64,000 nt of DNA from Arthrobacter sp. SX1312 (GCF_002929295.1 NZ_PJIM01000001.1:917643-981642); one strand, 5' to 3'. Counted from the stretch's first letter, positions 42,503 to 51,979 are shown. Notes: generated from the sequence alone by a model not told the origin. Numbers and translations: made by a program.

Positions 42503-43283
42503 CCTGCGAGTCCCGGAGGGTGTCGATCTGGATCTGCGTGAGCTGGGCCGTGCCCACCAGCGCGAGGTCGAGCAGGGCATCGAGTTCGGCGCGGTCGAAG
42601 GGCGCGCCCTCCGCGGTCCCCTGGACCTCGACGAAGGTACCCGACCCGGTGACGACGACGTTCATGTCCGTCTCGGCGCGCACGTCCTCGACGTAGGGCA
42701 GGTCGAGCATGGGGACGCCGTCGATGATGCCGACGCTCACGGCGGCGACGGTGTCCGTGAGCGGGGAGGCCGAGGCGGGGATGAGCTTCTTGTCCTTGGC
42801 GTACCGGATCGCGTCGGCAAGCGCGACATACGCTCCCGTGATCGCGGCCGTCCGCGTGCCGCCGTCGGCCTGCAGGACGTCGCAGTCGAGGACGATGGTG
42901 TTCTCGCCCAGCGCCTTCGTGTCGATGACGGAGCGCAGCGACCGTCCGATCAGCCGGGAGATCTCGTGCGTCCTGCCGCCGATCTTCCCCTTGACCGACT
43001 CGCGGTCGGAGCGCGTGTTGGTGGCGCGGGGAAGCATGGCGTACTCGGCGGTCACCCAGCCCTTCCCCTCCCCCTTGAGCCACCGCGGCACCCCGCTGGT
43101 CAGCGATGCCGTGCAGAGCACGCGGGTGTTGCCGAACTCGATGAGGGCCGATCCTTCGGCCTGCTTCGACCAGCCTCGCGTGATGGTGATGGTGCGCAGC
43201 TGATCGGGTGCCCGACCGTCCGCGCGGAGGACGGGGGCGGTGCTCCCGGGGGCAGGGACGGACGTCGGGTTCGCGGGGGTCAT
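42495..43283 (-). CDS. rph: Ribonuclease PH
   Basis: Phosphorolytic 3'-5' exoribonuclease that trims tRNA 3' ends. The 262-residue protein has [24 protein letters not shown]-type family opening, [57 protein letters not shown] and VDLPYVED-like [16 protein letters not shown]: all conserved RNase PH blocks. The start ATG 43283-43281 lies 7 bp from TAGACT (43296-43291), consistent with a leaderless mRNA. The N-terminal 20 residues are Pro/Ala-rich. It overlaps rdgB by 8 bp and belongs to the conserved murI-MBL-rph-rdgB cluster. Confidence 0.96.
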   Translation of the reverse strand: MTPANPTSVPAPGSTAPVLRADGRAPDQLRTITITRGWSKQAEGSALIEFGNTRVLCTASLTSGVPRWLKGEGKGWVTAEYAMLPRATNTRSDRESVKGKIGGRTHEISRLIGRSLRSVIDTKALGENTIVLDCDVLQADGGTRTAAITGAYVALADAIRYAKDKKLIPASASPLTDTVAAVSVGIIDGVPMLDLPYVEDVRAETDMNVVVTGSGTFVEVQGTAEGAPFDRAELDALLDLALVGTAQLTQIQIDTLRDSQDA

Positions 43284-43290
43284 GGCTTCC

Positions 43291-43296
43291 AGTCTA
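43291..43296 (-). promoter_or_regulatory. -10 element TAGACT upstream of rph
   Basis: TAGACT on the minus strand, 7 bp before the rph ATG, with discriminator GG. It gives rph-rdgB their own promoter within the longer gene run. Confidence 0.55.
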
Positions 43297-43366
43297 GACG
43301 GGGACGCATGGGAGAACGCTGGCAGGGACGACCACCGCTCGTCACCGGGCGGGCCGGCGCCGTCCG

Positions 43367-44164
43367 TCAGACCGTGTAGGAGACACCGGCGACGGCGACG
43401 GCGAGGTGGCCGTCGTAGCTCTCGCGGGCCTCGCTCACGGCGACGTTGGCGTCGTTCCAGACCGGCAGGTGGGTCAGGAGGAGGCGCTTGGCCGACGCCC
43501 GGGTGGCGACGTCGCCCGCCCGCTTGCCCGTGAGGTGCACCCCGGAGATGCCGTCGTCGCGGCCTTCGTGGAATGCGGCCTCGCACAGGAAGATGTCCGC
43601 GTCGCGGGCGGCGTCCACCAGGCCGTCGCACGCGTCGGTGTCGCCGGAGTAGGTGATGACGCGCGTGCGGTCCACGCCGTCGGCATCGGCCTCGGCCACC
43701 TCGACGCGCAGCGCGTACGCCTCCTCGATGGGGTGGAGGACCTGGAACGGGGTGATCGTGAAGGGCCCTACCGTCACGGGGCCGCGGTCGGTCCAGGACT
43801 GGAAGTCGAAGTCCTCGTGCATGCCCGGGTCGGGGTCGAGTCCGTAGGCGCTGGCCATCCTGTCCGCCGTCGCCGCCGGTCCCCAGACGGGGATGCGGGG
43901 CAGCCCCCAGCCGGAGGGATCCCAGTGGACGGCGACGTGCAGGCCACACAGGTCCATGCAGTGGTCGGGGTGCAGGTGGGAGAGGAAGATGGCGTCGATC
44001 TCGCGGAGGTCCATGTGCCGCTGCAGTGCGCCGAGCGACCCGTTGCCGAGATCGAGGAGGATCCGCCAGGTGCGGCCCTGCCAGTGCGCGCTGAGCAGGT
44101 AGCAGGAGGCCGGTGACTGGGGACCGGGGAAGGAGCCGCTGCACCCGACGATCGTGAGCTTCAT
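43367..44164 (-). CDS. MBL-fold metallo-hydrolase (RNase Z-like)
   Basis: A 265-residue metallo-beta-lactamase-fold hydrolase. The metal motif is [14 protein letters not shown] (H-x-H-x-D-H). Further ligands are in [23 protein letters not shown] (Asp) and LLTHLPVW (final His). [20 protein letters not shown] opens the fold, much like RNase Z and cyclic-nucleotide phosphodiesterase relatives. The tRNase exosite arm is absent, so a general hydrolase role (phosphodiester or lactone) is more likely than tRNA processing. ATG 44164-44162 overlaps the murI stop by 4 bp. Its association with murI and rph is conserved in actinobacteria. Confidence 0.9.
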   Translation of the reverse strand: MKLTIVGCSGSFPGPQSPASCYLLSAHWQGRTWRILLDLGNGSLGALQRHMDLREIDAIFLSHLHPDHCMDLCGLHVAVHWDPSGWGLPRIPVWGPAATADRMASAYGLDPDPGMHEDFDFQSWTDRGPVTVGPFTITPFQVLHPIEEAYALRVEVAEADADGVDRTRVITYSGDTDACDGLVDAARDADIFLCEAAFHEGRDDGISGVHLTGKRAGDVATRASAKRLLLTHLPVWNDANVAVSEARESYDGHLAVAVAGVSYTV

Positions 44165-45072
44165 GCCCGTGGGAACCCCGCGGCCGCGATCATCTCGGGC
44201 GTGATCCGCGCGAGGCTGCCCGTCGGGTACTGCGCGGCCACGTGGTCCACGTGCTGCACGCTGAGCACCTCGGGGCCGAGGAAGCGGCGGGCGAGGACCT
44301 CGAATCCTGCGGCGTCGCCGGTCGCGATGAACCGATGCACGCCCGGTGCGGTGGTCTCGCGCTCGAGGCCGTGCAGGACGAGGGCGCGGTAGACGTCCTT
44401 GGCCGTCTCCTCCGCGCTCGAGACCAGGGTGACGGAGTCCCCCATGACGTAGGAGATGACGCCGGTCAGCAGCGGATAGTGGGTGCAGCCGAGCACGAGC
44501 GTGTCCACGCCCGCTGCCTTGAGGGGTCGGAGGTACTCCTCCGCCGTCCGCAGCAGGGCCTCACCGCCGGTGACACCGGCCTCCACGAACTCGACGAACG
44601 CAGGGCAGGCCACGGAGGTGATCTCCAGGTGCGGGGCGGCCGCGAAGGTGTCGTCGTAGGCGCGGGAGCCGACGGTCGCCGTCGTCCCGATGACGCCGAT
44701 CCTGCCCGAGCGCGTGGCCGCGACGGCCCGGCGCACCGCGGGCTGGATGACCTCGATCACGGGGATGCCGTAGCGGGCCGTGTACCGCTCCCGCGCATCG
44801 CGGAGGACCGCCGCCGAGGCCGAGTTGCACGCGATGACGAGCAGCTTGACGCCCGAGTCCACGAGTTCGTCCATCACCCCGAGCGCATGCGCGCGCACCC
44901 GGGCGATCGGCAGCGGGCCGTACGGGCCGTTGGCGGTGTCGCCGACGTACATGACGGACTCGTGGGGCAACTGGTCGATGACCGCTCGGGCGACCGTCAG
45001 TCCGCCGACGCCGGAGTCGAAGATCCCGATGGGCGCTTCGCTGCGGTCCGTGTTCGCTGGCTCTGGGCTCAT
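44161..45072 (-). CDS. murI: Glutamate racemase
   Basis: Interconverts L- and D-glutamate, supplying D-Glu for peptidoglycan. The 303-residue protein opens with [20 protein letters not shown]. The two catalytic cysteines are Cys82 in [10 protein letters not shown] and Cys196 in [20 protein letters not shown] and [12 protein letters not shown] are further conserved blocks. The start ATG 45072-45070 has GAAGG just upstream and a TATTGT hexamer a little before it, so it may have its own promoter. It follows DUF2017 by 107 bp and overlaps the MBL gene by 4 bp. Confidence 0.96.
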   Translation of the reverse strand: MSPEPANTDRSEAPIGIFDSGVGGLTVARAVIDQLPHESVMYVGDTANGPYGPLPIARVRAHALGVMDELVDSGVKLLVIACNSASAAVLRDARERYTARYGIPVIEVIQPAVRRAVAATRSGRIGVIGTTATVGSRAYDDTFAAAPHLEITSVACPAFVEFVEAGVTGGEALLRTAEEYLRPLKAAGVDTLVLGCTHYPLLTGVISYVMGDSVTLVSSAEETAKDVYRALVLHGLERETTAPGVHRFIATGDAAGFEVLARRFLGPEVLSVQHVDHVAAQYPTGSLARITPEMIAAAGFPRA

Positions 45073-45179
45073 GATCCTTCGACAATATGACGTGTCGCCG
45101 TTGAAAACTATTCGCCGATCCGTGGGTTCTGTCACAGCCCCCGTCCGACCGCACGCGGCCGGTCCGGTGGGCCGACGGG

Positions 45180-45755
45180 TCAGCGCTCCAGCTTCGCCGC
45201 TTTCAGCATCGCCTGCACGAGCGATTCCTGGAGCCACGTGATGAAGTTGTAGACGAGGGCGAGGTAGGACTCGACGTCGTCGACGTCCTTGGAGTCCGCG
45301 ATGTCGTGGAGCCGTTCGGCGTCCTCCTCCGTCTCGATGCTCAGCCGGTCCGCGAGGACCAGCCGGACGTCGTTGAGGGCCTGCGCGAGCAGGCGGGCCT
45401 GCTCCCCGGTGAGCGTCATGGGGCTGGACTCGAGGAGCAGCGCACTGCTGCGGAGGGCGCCGATCTTCTGCTCCCGCAGGGAGCGCTCCGTCAGGCGGCG
45501 GAAGGCGAGCGCTTCGTCGTCGTCGCCCCGCACGGCATCCGGCAGGAGGCGCCGGACGGCGGAATCCTCGGGGGCCGTGGCCTCGGCGTCGGCACCGGAC
45601 ATGCCGACCAGCGCCGCCAGTGGATCCTCGCTGGGAGCGGACTCGGGCTCGAGCATGGAGATGACGTCGTCGAGGAGGGCGCCGAGCAGGCGCGCCTCAC
45701 CGGGCTCCAACGCTCCGGTGATGCCCCGGCGCGTCGATTTGAAGGGTTTCGCCAT
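45180..45755 (-). CDS. DUF2017 family protein
   Basis: A 191-residue cytoplasmic protein recognised as DUF2017 by its place between clpS and murI and its sequence pattern. It opens with a basic start ([13 protein letters not shown]), then [21 protein letters not shown]. The middle is acidic, followed by [40 protein letters not shown] and a C-terminal [16 protein letters not shown]. It is all-helical with no catalytic motif. The function is unknown, and a link to ClpS-dependent proteolysis is only suggested by conserved synteny. It starts 9 bp after the clpS stop, so they are one transcript. Confidence 0.88.
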   Translation of the reverse strand: MAKPFKSTRRGITGALEPGEARLLGALLDDVISMLEPESAPSEDPLAALVGMSGADAEATAPEDSAVRRLLPDAVRGDDDEALAFRRLTERSLREQKIGALRSSALLLESSPMTLTGEQARLLAQALNDVRLVLADRLSIETEEDAERLHDIADSKDVDDVESYLALVYNFITWLQESLVQAMLKAAKLER

Positions 45756-45764
45756 GGGGTCCGC

Positions 45765-46073
45765 CTACTCGCTTCCGGCTTTTTCGAAGGTGGCCCACAG
45801 CCCGTACGAGTGGAGGGCGACGGTGTCCTGCTCCACCTTCTCGCGGGTTCCCGAGACGACGGCGGAGCGGCCCTGCTCGTGCACTTCGAGCATGAGCGTG
45901 CGCGCCTTGGCCTCGCTGTAGCCGAAGTAGGACTGGAAGACGAAGCTCACATAGCTCATGAGGTTCACGGGGTCGTTCCACACCACCACGACCCAGGGCT
46001 GGTCGAGGTCGGTCTTCTCGGCCGTCCCCGTCTCTTCCTGGGTGTCGGTACCGGTTGCAAAGCCAACTGTCAT
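45765..46073 (-). CDS. clpS: ATP-dependent Clp protease adaptor ClpS
   Basis: Adaptor that delivers N-degron substrates to the ClpC/ClpA-ClpP protease. The 102-residue protein has an acidic disordered N-terminal extension of about 25 residues, then the ClpS core: PWVVVVWNDPVNLMSYVSFV, with the Asn-Asp pair that binds the substrate alpha-amino group. SEAKARTLMLEVHEQGRSAV and an HSYGLWATFEKA end follow. ATG 46073-46071 lies 7 bp after TAGAAT (46086-46081), implying a leaderless transcript; the upstream in-frame ATG at 46082 overlaps the -10 itself. It is divergent from pncB. Confidence 0.95.
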   Translation of the reverse strand: MTVGFATGTDTQEETGTAEKTDLDQPWVVVVWNDPVNLMSYVSFVFQSYFGYSEAKARTLMLEVHEQGRSAVVSGTREKVEQDTVALHSYGLWATFEKAGSE

Positions 46074-46080
46074 GATCGCC

Positions 46081-46144
46081 ATTCTAGGGCGGCTCGCCCG
46101 CGCGGGGTGGCCGGGTACTCTCTCGGCGGACGCCCGGCTATCGT
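46081..46144. promoter_or_regulatory. Divergent leaderless promoters of clpS and pncB
   Basis: On the minus strand TAGAAT (46086-46081) sits 7 bp before the clpS ATG. On the plus strand TATCGT (46139-46144) sits 7 bp before the pncB GTG. The two -10 elements are about 50 bp apart, so the promoters overlap back to back. Confidence 0.5.
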
Positions 46145-46151
46145 TTTCAGG

Positions 46152-47525
46152 GTGACCGATGCCCTGACCACGAACCCGCCGGCCGCTGCCGGTCCCACAC
46201 CGCCGGCGGTGACCGCGCCGAACAGTGCCCTGTTCACCGACCAGTACGAACTCACGATGCTGCAGGCCTCGCTGCACTCCGGGGCGGCCCACCGCCGCTC
46301 GGTGTTCGAGGCCTTCGCACGCCGCCTCCCCGCGGGCCGCCGCTACGGCGTCGTCGCGGGCACGGGGCGGCTGCTGGAGGCGCTGGCGGCCTTCAGGTTC
46401 GACGACGTGCAGCTCGCGTTCCTCAGCGACCACCGGATCGTCGACGACGCCACGCTCGCCTGGCTGGCCGGCTTCCGCTTCACCGGATCGATCTCCGGAT
46501 ACGCGGAGGGCGAGGCCTACTTCCCCAACTCCCCCATCCTGACGGTGGAGTCGACCTTCGCCGAGGCCTGCATCCTCGAAACGCTCATCCTGTCGATCCT
46601 GAACCATGACAGCGCCATCGCCTCGGCGGCCTCCCGCATGACGGGCGCCGCGGCAGGACGCCCCTGCATCGAGATGGGTTCGCGCCGCACGCACGAGGAA
46701 TCCGCGGTGGCCGCGGCGCGCGCCGCGATCATCGGCGGCTTCGCCAGCACGTCCAACCTGGAGGCCGGCCGGCGGTACGGCGTCCCCACGGTGGGCACGG
46801 CCGCGCACTCCTTCACGCTCCTGCACGACTCCGAGCGGGCGGCCTTCGAGGCGCAGGTCGCCGCCCTCGGACGCAGCACCTCGCTCCTGGTGGACACGTA
46901 CGACGTCGAACAGGGCGTCCGGACCGCCGTCGACGTGGCGGGGCCCGAGCTGGGCGCCGTCCGGCTGGACTCCGGCGACCTCGTGGCCCAGGCGCGGTGG
47001 GTGCGTGAACTCCTCGACGACCTCGGCAACCACCTCACGAAGATCGTCGTGACCTCCGACCTCGACGAGTTCGCCATCGGGCTGCTCGCCTCTGCGCCCG
47101 TCGACTCGTACGGCGTGGGTACGTCCCTCGTGACGGGCTCCGGCGCGCCGACCGCGGGCATGGTGTACAAACTCGTGAGCAGGCAGGACGACCACGGCAC
47201 CTTCGTGTCCGTCGCGAAGGCGGCCAAGAACAAGGCGTCGGTCGGCGGACACAAGCGCGCGCTGCGCCGCCTCGACGAGCACGGCCGGGCGCAGGCCGAG
47301 ATCGTGGGGATCGGCATCAGCCCCGGCGACGACGGCAACGACCGCCCGCTGACGCAGCAGTTCGTCAGCGACGGCGTCGTGCTGCCCGGCTGGACCGGAC
47401 CGGAGGCCGTCACCCGCGCCGCCGAGCGGCACCTGCGCTCCATCGCCGAACTGCCGGGAGCCGTCCGGCGGCTGCAGCGCGGCGAGCCCGTCATCCCCAC
47501 CGAATACGAGGAGGCAGCATCATGA
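46152..47525 (+). CDS. pncB: Nicotinate phosphoribosyltransferase
   Basis: Salvage enzyme making nicotinate mononucleotide from nicotinic acid and PRPP. The 457-residue protein has an Ala/Pro/Thr-rich N-terminus, then LFTDQYELTMLQASL, the family start. Conserved blocks are FPNSPILTVESTFAEACILE, EMGSRRTHEESAVAAARAA (active-site His/Arg), GVPTVGTAAHSFTLL, and AVRLDSGDLVAQAR. Late blocks include SYGVGTSLVTGSGAP and GMVYKLV. The GTG at 46152 lies 7 bp after TATCGT, so the message is probably leaderless. The stop overlaps pncA by 4 bp (ATGA), forming a salvage operon. Confidence 0.95.
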   Translation: MTDALTTNPPAAAGPTPPAVTAPNSALFTDQYELTMLQASLHSGAAHRRSVFEAFARRLPAGRRYGVVAGTGRLLEALAAFRFDDVQLAFLSDHRIVDDATLAWLAGFRFTGSISGYAEGEAYFPNSPILTVESTFAEACILETLILSILNHDSAIASAASRMTGAAAGRPCIEMGSRRTHEESAVAAARAAIIGGFASTSNLEAGRRYGVPTVGTAAHSFTLLHDSERAAFEAQVAALGRSTSLLVDTYDVEQGVRTAVDVAGPELGAVRLDSGDLVAQARWVRELLDDLGNHLTKIVVTSDLDEFAIGLLASAPVDSYGVGTSLVTGSGAPTAGMVYKLVSRQDDHGTFVSVAKAAKNKASVGGHKRALRRLDEHGRAQAEIVGIGISPGDDGNDRPLTQQFVSDGVVLPGWTGPEAVTRAAERHLRSIAELPGAVRRLQRGEPVIPTEYEEAAS

Positions 47526-48145
47526 CGCGCGCACTGATCATCGTGGACGTGCAGAACGACTTCTGTGAGGGCGGGTCGCTCGCCGTCGTCGGGGGCGCGC
47601 AGGTGGCCGCCGACATCAGCGACCACATCGACGAGCACGCCGCACGGTACGACTACGTCGTCGCCACCCAGGACTGGCACATCGATCCGGGGACCCACTT
47701 CTCGGAGACGCCGGATTTCGTCGACTCCTGGCCCGTCCACTGCGTCGCGGACACCAAGGGCTCCGACTTCCACCCGGACCTCGACACCGAGAGCATCGAC
47801 GCGGTGTTCCGCAAGGGCCGGTTCGAGGCCGCCTATTCCGGGTTCGAGGGCGTCAAGGCCCCCGACGACGAGGTGCCGACCGGCGACCAGAAGCTCAGCG
47901 GGGCCGCCGTGGACAGCGATGAGGATCCGATGACCCTCGACGACTGGTTGCGGGACCACGACGTGGACGACGTCGTGGTCGTCGGCCTGGCGACGGACTA
48001 CTGCGTCCGGGCGACAGCGCTGGACGCACTCCAGGCGGGCTACACGGTCACCGTGCAGGCCGGGCTCACGCGCGGCGTGCACGAGGACAGGTCCGAGGAG
48101 ACCCTCGACGAGCTGGAGGCCGCGGGCGCCGAGCTGGTCCGCTAG
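47522..48145 (+). CDS. pncA: Nicotinamidase (isochorismatase family)
   Basis: Deamidates nicotinamide to nicotinic acid, feeding PncB. The 207-residue protein shows the full catalytic triad: Asp9 in IIVDVQNDFCEGGSL, Lys98 in VFRKGRFEAA and Cys161 in GLATDYCVRATAL. Metal ligands are Asp51, His53 and His59 in QDWHIDPGTH. FSGFEG-like AYSGFEG and WPVHCV are also typical. It overlaps pncB by 4 bp and is convergent with the helicase gene 17 bp away. In pathogens PncA also activates pyrazinamide; here its role is NAD recycling alongside the separate de novo operon at 22.5-28.3 kb. Confidence 0.95.
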   Translation: MTRALIIVDVQNDFCEGGSLAVVGGAQVAADISDHIDEHAARYDYVVATQDWHIDPGTHFSETPDFVDSWPVHCVADTKGSDFHPDLDTESIDAVFRKGRFEAAYSGFEGVKAPDDEVPTGDQKLSGAAVDSDEDPMTLDDWLRDHDVDDVVVVGLATDYCVRATALDALQAGYTVTVQAGLTRGVHEDRSEETLDELEAAGAELVR

Positions 48146-48162
48146 GGCCTTCGCTCACTTCC

Positions 48163-49941
48163 TTACTTCTTCCCGATGAACCAGTCCTGCAGCTTCTGCA
48201 GGCGTCGCTGGAGCTGGTCCTCGTTGGCCTGCGCCACCGCGGGTCCCCCGCACTGGCGCCGCAGCTCCGTGTGGACCTGGCCGTGCGGCATGCCGGTGCG
48301 GGCCGCCCACGCCGAGACGTTCTTGGCGAGCAGGCCCCGCAGCTCCGTGAGCTGGCGGTGATCCACCACGAGCGGCTCGGCGGCGGGCGCTGCGGCCGGC
48401 CTGGACTTCCGGCGGACCTGCTGCTCCTGCTGGCGCTGGCGCAGCAGCTGGCCCACCTGGTCGGCGTCGAGCAGTCCGGGGATGCCCAGGAAGTCCTGCT
48501 CGTCCTCGCTGCCCATCTCGCCGCCGGTGCCGAACTCGCCGCCGTCGAAGAGGACGCGGTCGAAGGACGCCTGTGACTCGAGCGCCTCGAACTTCTGCTT
48601 GGTCAGGGAGTCCGACGCCTTGTCCTCGCGGTTCGCGGCCTCCATGAGGGCGTCCTCGAGGCCGAACCCCTCGTCGTCCTTCTCCGGGCGGTCGAGCGCG
48701 TGGTCACGCTCGAGTTCGAGCTGGTTGGCCAGCGCCATGAGGTTCGGCACCGAGGGGAGGAAGATCGACGCCGTCTCCCCGCGCCGTCGCGCCCGGACGT
48801 ACCGGCCGACGGCCTGGGCGAAGAACAGCGGGGTCGCCGTCGACGTCGCATAGACGCCCACCGCGAGACGCGGGACGTCGACCCCCTCGGACACCATGCG
48901 GACCGCGACCATCCAGCGCTTGTCCCCCGCGGAGAACTCCTCGATCTTCGAGGACGCCTTGGCGTCGTCGGACAGGATGACGGTCGGGGACTCCCCCGTG
49001 ATCCGCTTGAGCTGGCCGGCGTAGGCGCGGGCGTCGTCGTGATCGGTGGCGATGACGAGGCCACCGGCGTCGTGCACGGTGCGCCGCACCTCGGTGAGGC
49101 GCTTGTCCGCGGCGGCGAGGACGGCGGGGATCCATTCGCCCGTCGGATTCAGTGCCGTCCGCCAGGCCTGGGCGGTGATGTCCTTCGTGACCGAGGCCTC
49201 ACCGAGGGACGCCGCCATCTCCTCGCCCGCGCTCGTGCGCCAGCGCATCTGGCCCGAGTACGCCATGAACATGACGGGGCGGACCACGTGGTCCTTGAGG
49301 GCCTGGCCGTAGCCGTACGTGTAGTCGGCACGGGAGCGGCGGATGCCGTCGCGGTCCTCGGCGTACTCGACGAAGGGGATGGCCGCGGTGTCCGAGCGGA
49401 AGGGCGTCCCCGTGAGGGCGAGGCGGCGGGTTGCGGGCTCGAAGGCCTCACGGATGCCGTCGCCCCATGAGAGGGCGTCACCGCCGTGGTGGATCTCGTC
49501 GAGGATCACCAGGGTACGGGCGGCTTCCGTCTTGGCGCGGTGCAGCATGGGCTTGCTCGCGACCTGCGCGTAGGTCACGGCGACGCCGATGAACGCCCCG
49601 CCGTGGCGTCCGTCGGCGTTCTTGAAGTTGGGGTCGATCGCGAGGCCCACCCGGGCTGCGGCGTCGGCCCACTGGCGCTTCAGGTGATCGGTGGGGGCGA
49701 CGACCGTGACGCGGTTGACGATGCCCCGCTCCACGAGCTCGGTCGCCACGCGGAGCGCGAAGGTGGTCTTGCCGGCGCCGGGCGTGGCGACCGCGAGGAA
49801 ATCGCTCGGGGATTCCTGGAAATACTTCTCCAGCGCTTCGCTCTGCCACTGGCGCAGCTTGGGGGCTGTCCCCCAGGCGGCGCGCTCCGGGTACGCGGGA
49901 GGCAGGGCTGCGCCGGCACCGAACAGGGTGTCATTACTCAC
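48163..49941 (-). CDS. DEAD/DEAH-box (SF2) helicase
   Basis: A 592-residue SF2 helicase. Walker A is AVATPGAGKTTFALRV near residue 55, motif II is VILDEIHHGGDALSW near 148, motif III LTGTPFRSD, and motif VI QAVGRYVRARRRGET. The type resembles restriction-subunit-like or UvrB/XPB-like helicases with an Arg/Gln-rich C-terminal tail (RQRQQEQQVRRKSRP, then a small helical domain ending in LQDWFIGKK). No nuclease domain is visible. GTG 49941-49939 overlaps the MFS gene stop by 4 bp, and TACTGT (49953-49948) lies 6 bp upstream, so it may also be transcribed on its own. Its substrate (DNA or RNA) is unknown. Confidence 0.92.
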   Translation of the reverse strand: MSNDTLFGAGAALPPAYPERAAWGTAPKLRQWQSEALEKYFQESPSDFLAVATPGAGKTTFALRVATELVERGIVNRVTVVAPTDHLKRQWADAAARVGLAIDPNFKNADGRHGGAFIGVAVTYAQVASKPMLHRAKTEAARTLVILDEIHHGGDALSWGDGIREAFEPATRRLALTGTPFRSDTAAIPFVEYAEDRDGIRRSRADYTYGYGQALKDHVVRPVMFMAYSGQMRWRTSAGEEMAASLGEASVTKDITAQAWRTALNPTGEWIPAVLAAADKRLTEVRRTVHDAGGLVIATDHDDARAYAGQLKRITGESPTVILSDDAKASSKIEEFSAGDKRWMVAVRMVSEGVDVPRLAVGVYATSTATPLFFAQAVGRYVRARRRGETASIFLPSVPNLMALANQLELERDHALDRPEKDDEGFGLEDALMEAANREDKASDSLTKQKFEALESQASFDRVLFDGGEFGTGGEMGSEDEQDFLGIPGLLDADQVGQLLRQRQQEQQVRRKSRPAAAPAAEPLVVDHRQLTELRGLLAKNVSAWAARTGMPHGQVHTELRRQCGGPAVAQANEDQLQRRLQKLQDWFIGKK

Positions 49942-51395
49942 GCCGGGACAGTACCTTCCATTGACTTTCTGGGGGAGAGACCGGGGCCGTCACCGGGTGA
50001 CCGGGCCCCTCTCAGACCCGAAACTATACCTGCTGCCGTGAACACCCAGAGAGCCAGCCAGATCGCAACAAAGGTGGGGACGTGTCCCGGATCGGCGTCG
50101 TCGTGCAGGAGGGCGAAGAGGGCTCCCGCACCCGCCGTGCCGACCACCCCGCCGAGCTGGTCGGAGATCTGCAGGGCTGCGGAGTTGCGCCCCTGCTCGT
50201 TCGGCGCCGACAGTTTGAGCACGAGCACCGAGGTACTGGAGAGCGTCATGCCCATGGCGAAGCCCGACAGTCCCCACACCACGGCCAGCACCCACAGCGG
50301 CGCCTCCACCGCCGTGGCCAGGGCGAAGCCGCCGAGGCTCAGCGACAGGATGGAGGACCCGGCGACCAGCAGCCACTGGCGCGCGAAGGTCACGCGTGCC
50401 TGGACGAAGGACCCCGCGCTCCAGCCGAGCGCGCCGGCGCTCAGTGTCAGTCCTGCCGTTCCCGGGCTGATGTCGCGCGAGCTGACGAGCATGAGCGGGA
50501 TGAAGGCCTCGGTGCCGAAGAACGCGACATTGACGAAGCCGCGCGTGGCGATGATGCTCGGCAACCCGCGCCCCAGGACCAGCGTGCCCTTCGGCAGCAG
50601 GGCGGGGAGCACGAGGAGGGCGACGACGACTCCCGCGGCCGCGAGGCCCACCAGCCCGACCACCGTCGCACCGCCGGGATCCTCGGTGTCCGCGAGATGT
50701 ACGAGCGACCACTGCGCGGCGAAGACGCCGGAGGCCAGCGCGAGGCCACGCAGGGTGCGGGCCTTCGCCGATCCGGCGTCGGGGGCCTCGACCGGTCCCA
50801 GGTTCCTCGTCTTCGGCCAGACGATGACGACCGCGGCGAGCACGATCGGTACGACGCCGAGGAACACCCAGCGCCAGCCGAGGTGCTCGGTCACGAACCC
50901 GGCCACCACAGGACCGATCAGCGCGGGCAGCACCCACGCAGCCGCCAGCCAGCCGAAGACCACCGGCCGGGCCTTCTCCGGGAACGACCGCCCGATGACG
51001 ACGTACACCGCGACGATCATGAATCCGCCGCCCAGCCCGGAGATCGCGCGGCCCACCGTCACGAGCCAGAAGGCGGGTGCGGCACCCGCGGCCAGCAGGC
51101 CGAGGACCATGAGGCCCAGCCCGACGGCGAGCGCAGGCCGGGGCCCCTTACGGTCACACCATGAGCCGGCGACGACGGTACCGAGCAGCGACGCCGTCAG
51201 ATACATCGAGAAGGCGAGGCCGTAGCTCGATTCCCCGGAGAGCTCACGCGCCACCGACGGCATGGCCGTCACCACGGCCATCGCCTCGAAGGCCGCGCAC
51301 GTGATGATCGCCAGGATCCCGATGGTCAGGGGGCGCAGCTCGGGCGACATCGCCCCTCCGGTTGCACCCGTGGATGTATCCGCAGTCTTGCTCAT
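49938..51395 (-). CDS. MFS transporter (DHA2/EmrB-like)
   Basis: A 485-residue major facilitator with 14 or so hydrophobic segments. LRPLTIGILAIITCAAFEAM begins TM1. SWCDRKGPRPALAVGLGL is loop 2-3 motif A. GRAISGLGGGFMIVAVYVVI in TM4-5 and LGWRWVFLGVVPIVLAA are typical of drug:H+ antiporters. The C-terminus is a Gly/Ser/Pro-rich tail. ATG 51395-51393 follows GAGGTGAC. The stop and the helicase start share TCAC (49938-49941), so the two genes are coupled even though their functions seem unrelated. The substrate is unknown. Confidence 0.9.
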   Translation of the reverse strand: MSKTADTSTGATGGAMSPELRPLTIGILAIITCAAFEAMAVVTAMPSVARELSGESSYGLAFSMYLTASLLGTVVAGSWCDRKGPRPALAVGLGLMVLGLLAAGAAPAFWLVTVGRAISGLGGGFMIVAVYVVIGRSFPEKARPVVFGWLAAAWVLPALIGPVVAGFVTEHLGWRWVFLGVVPIVLAAVVIVWPKTRNLGPVEAPDAGSAKARTLRGLALASGVFAAQWSLVHLADTEDPGGATVVGLVGLAAAGVVVALLVLPALLPKGTLVLGRGLPSIIATRGFVNVAFFGTEAFIPLMLVSSRDISPGTAGLTLSAGALGWSAGSFVQARVTFARQWLLVAGSSILSLSLGGFALATAVEAPLWVLAVVWGLSGFAMGMTLSSTSVLVLKLSAPNEQGRNSAALQISDQLGGVVGTAGAGALFALLHDDADPGHVPTFVAIWLALWVFTAAGIVSGLRGARSPGDGPGLSPRKSMEGTVPA

Positions 51396-51515
51396 GTCAC
51401 CTCGGGTTCAGGTCGGGGCGCGTCCCGCCGCGAGTGATGGGGTGCTCCCATCGGGGCGCACCAGTGGCGCCGACCATGGGCCGACGCCGAGTGGCGCTCC
51501 GAAGGTCCGCCGCTG

Positions 51516-51815
51516 TCAGTCCTTCGGCTTGTCGTTGCCGGGGCGGAGACCATTGTAGATCTCCTTGCACTCGGGGCAGACGGGGAACTTCTCGGGATCG
51601 CGTCCGGGGGTCCACACCTTGCCGCAGAGGGCGATCACGGGCTCGCCGGTGAAGGCCGACTCCATAATCTTCTCCTTGCGGACATAGTGCGCGAAGCGCT
51701 CTGCGTCGCCGGGCTCGACCTCCTGGCGGACTTCCTCCCGCTCGATGGTCGCAGTCGAGCCACCGGTGCCGGGATCGCGTGGATCGTTTGCAAAGGGATC
51801 AGCAGGCATAGTCAT
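51516..51815 (-). CDS. DUF3039 family protein
   Basis: A 99-residue protein of DUF3039, a small actinobacterial family. It has an acidic N-terminus (PFANDPRDPGTGG), EPGDAERFAHYVRKEKIMES, then ALCGKVWTPGRDPEKFPVCP and ECKEIYNGLRPG. The Cys residues (CGK, CPEC) look like a metal-binding knuckle. The function is unknown. ATG 51815-51813 lies 6 bp after TAGACT (51827-51822), another leaderless candidate; the second Met two codons on is less likely. It is monocistronic, upstream of the MFS-helicase pair by 120 bp and divergent from the HNH gene. Confidence 0.88.
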   Translation of the reverse strand: MTMPADPFANDPRDPGTGGSTATIEREEVRQEVEPGDAERFAHYVRKEKIMESAFTGEPVIALCGKVWTPGRDPEKFPVCPECKEIYNGLRPGNDKPKD

Positions 51816-51821
51816 GGAGCC

Positions 51822-51827
51822 AGTCTA
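51822..51827 (-). promoter_or_regulatory. -10 element TAGACT of the DUF3039 gene
   Basis: TAGACT on the minus strand followed by GGCTCC and the ATG, giving a 6-bp spacer and hence a leaderless start. Confidence 0.55.
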
Positions 51828-51979
51828 TCGCCCGTCCCCCGCGCCCTCGAGGCCCGGGAGCACGCCCCGCATATCGGCGTCCGGAGTACGCCCGACCCCG
51901 GAATCGCATTGTCCGAGGGGCGCGACAATGGACTGGCGAGCGCCCGGATAATGTCGGTGGCGGGCGGGAGAATGTCTTC

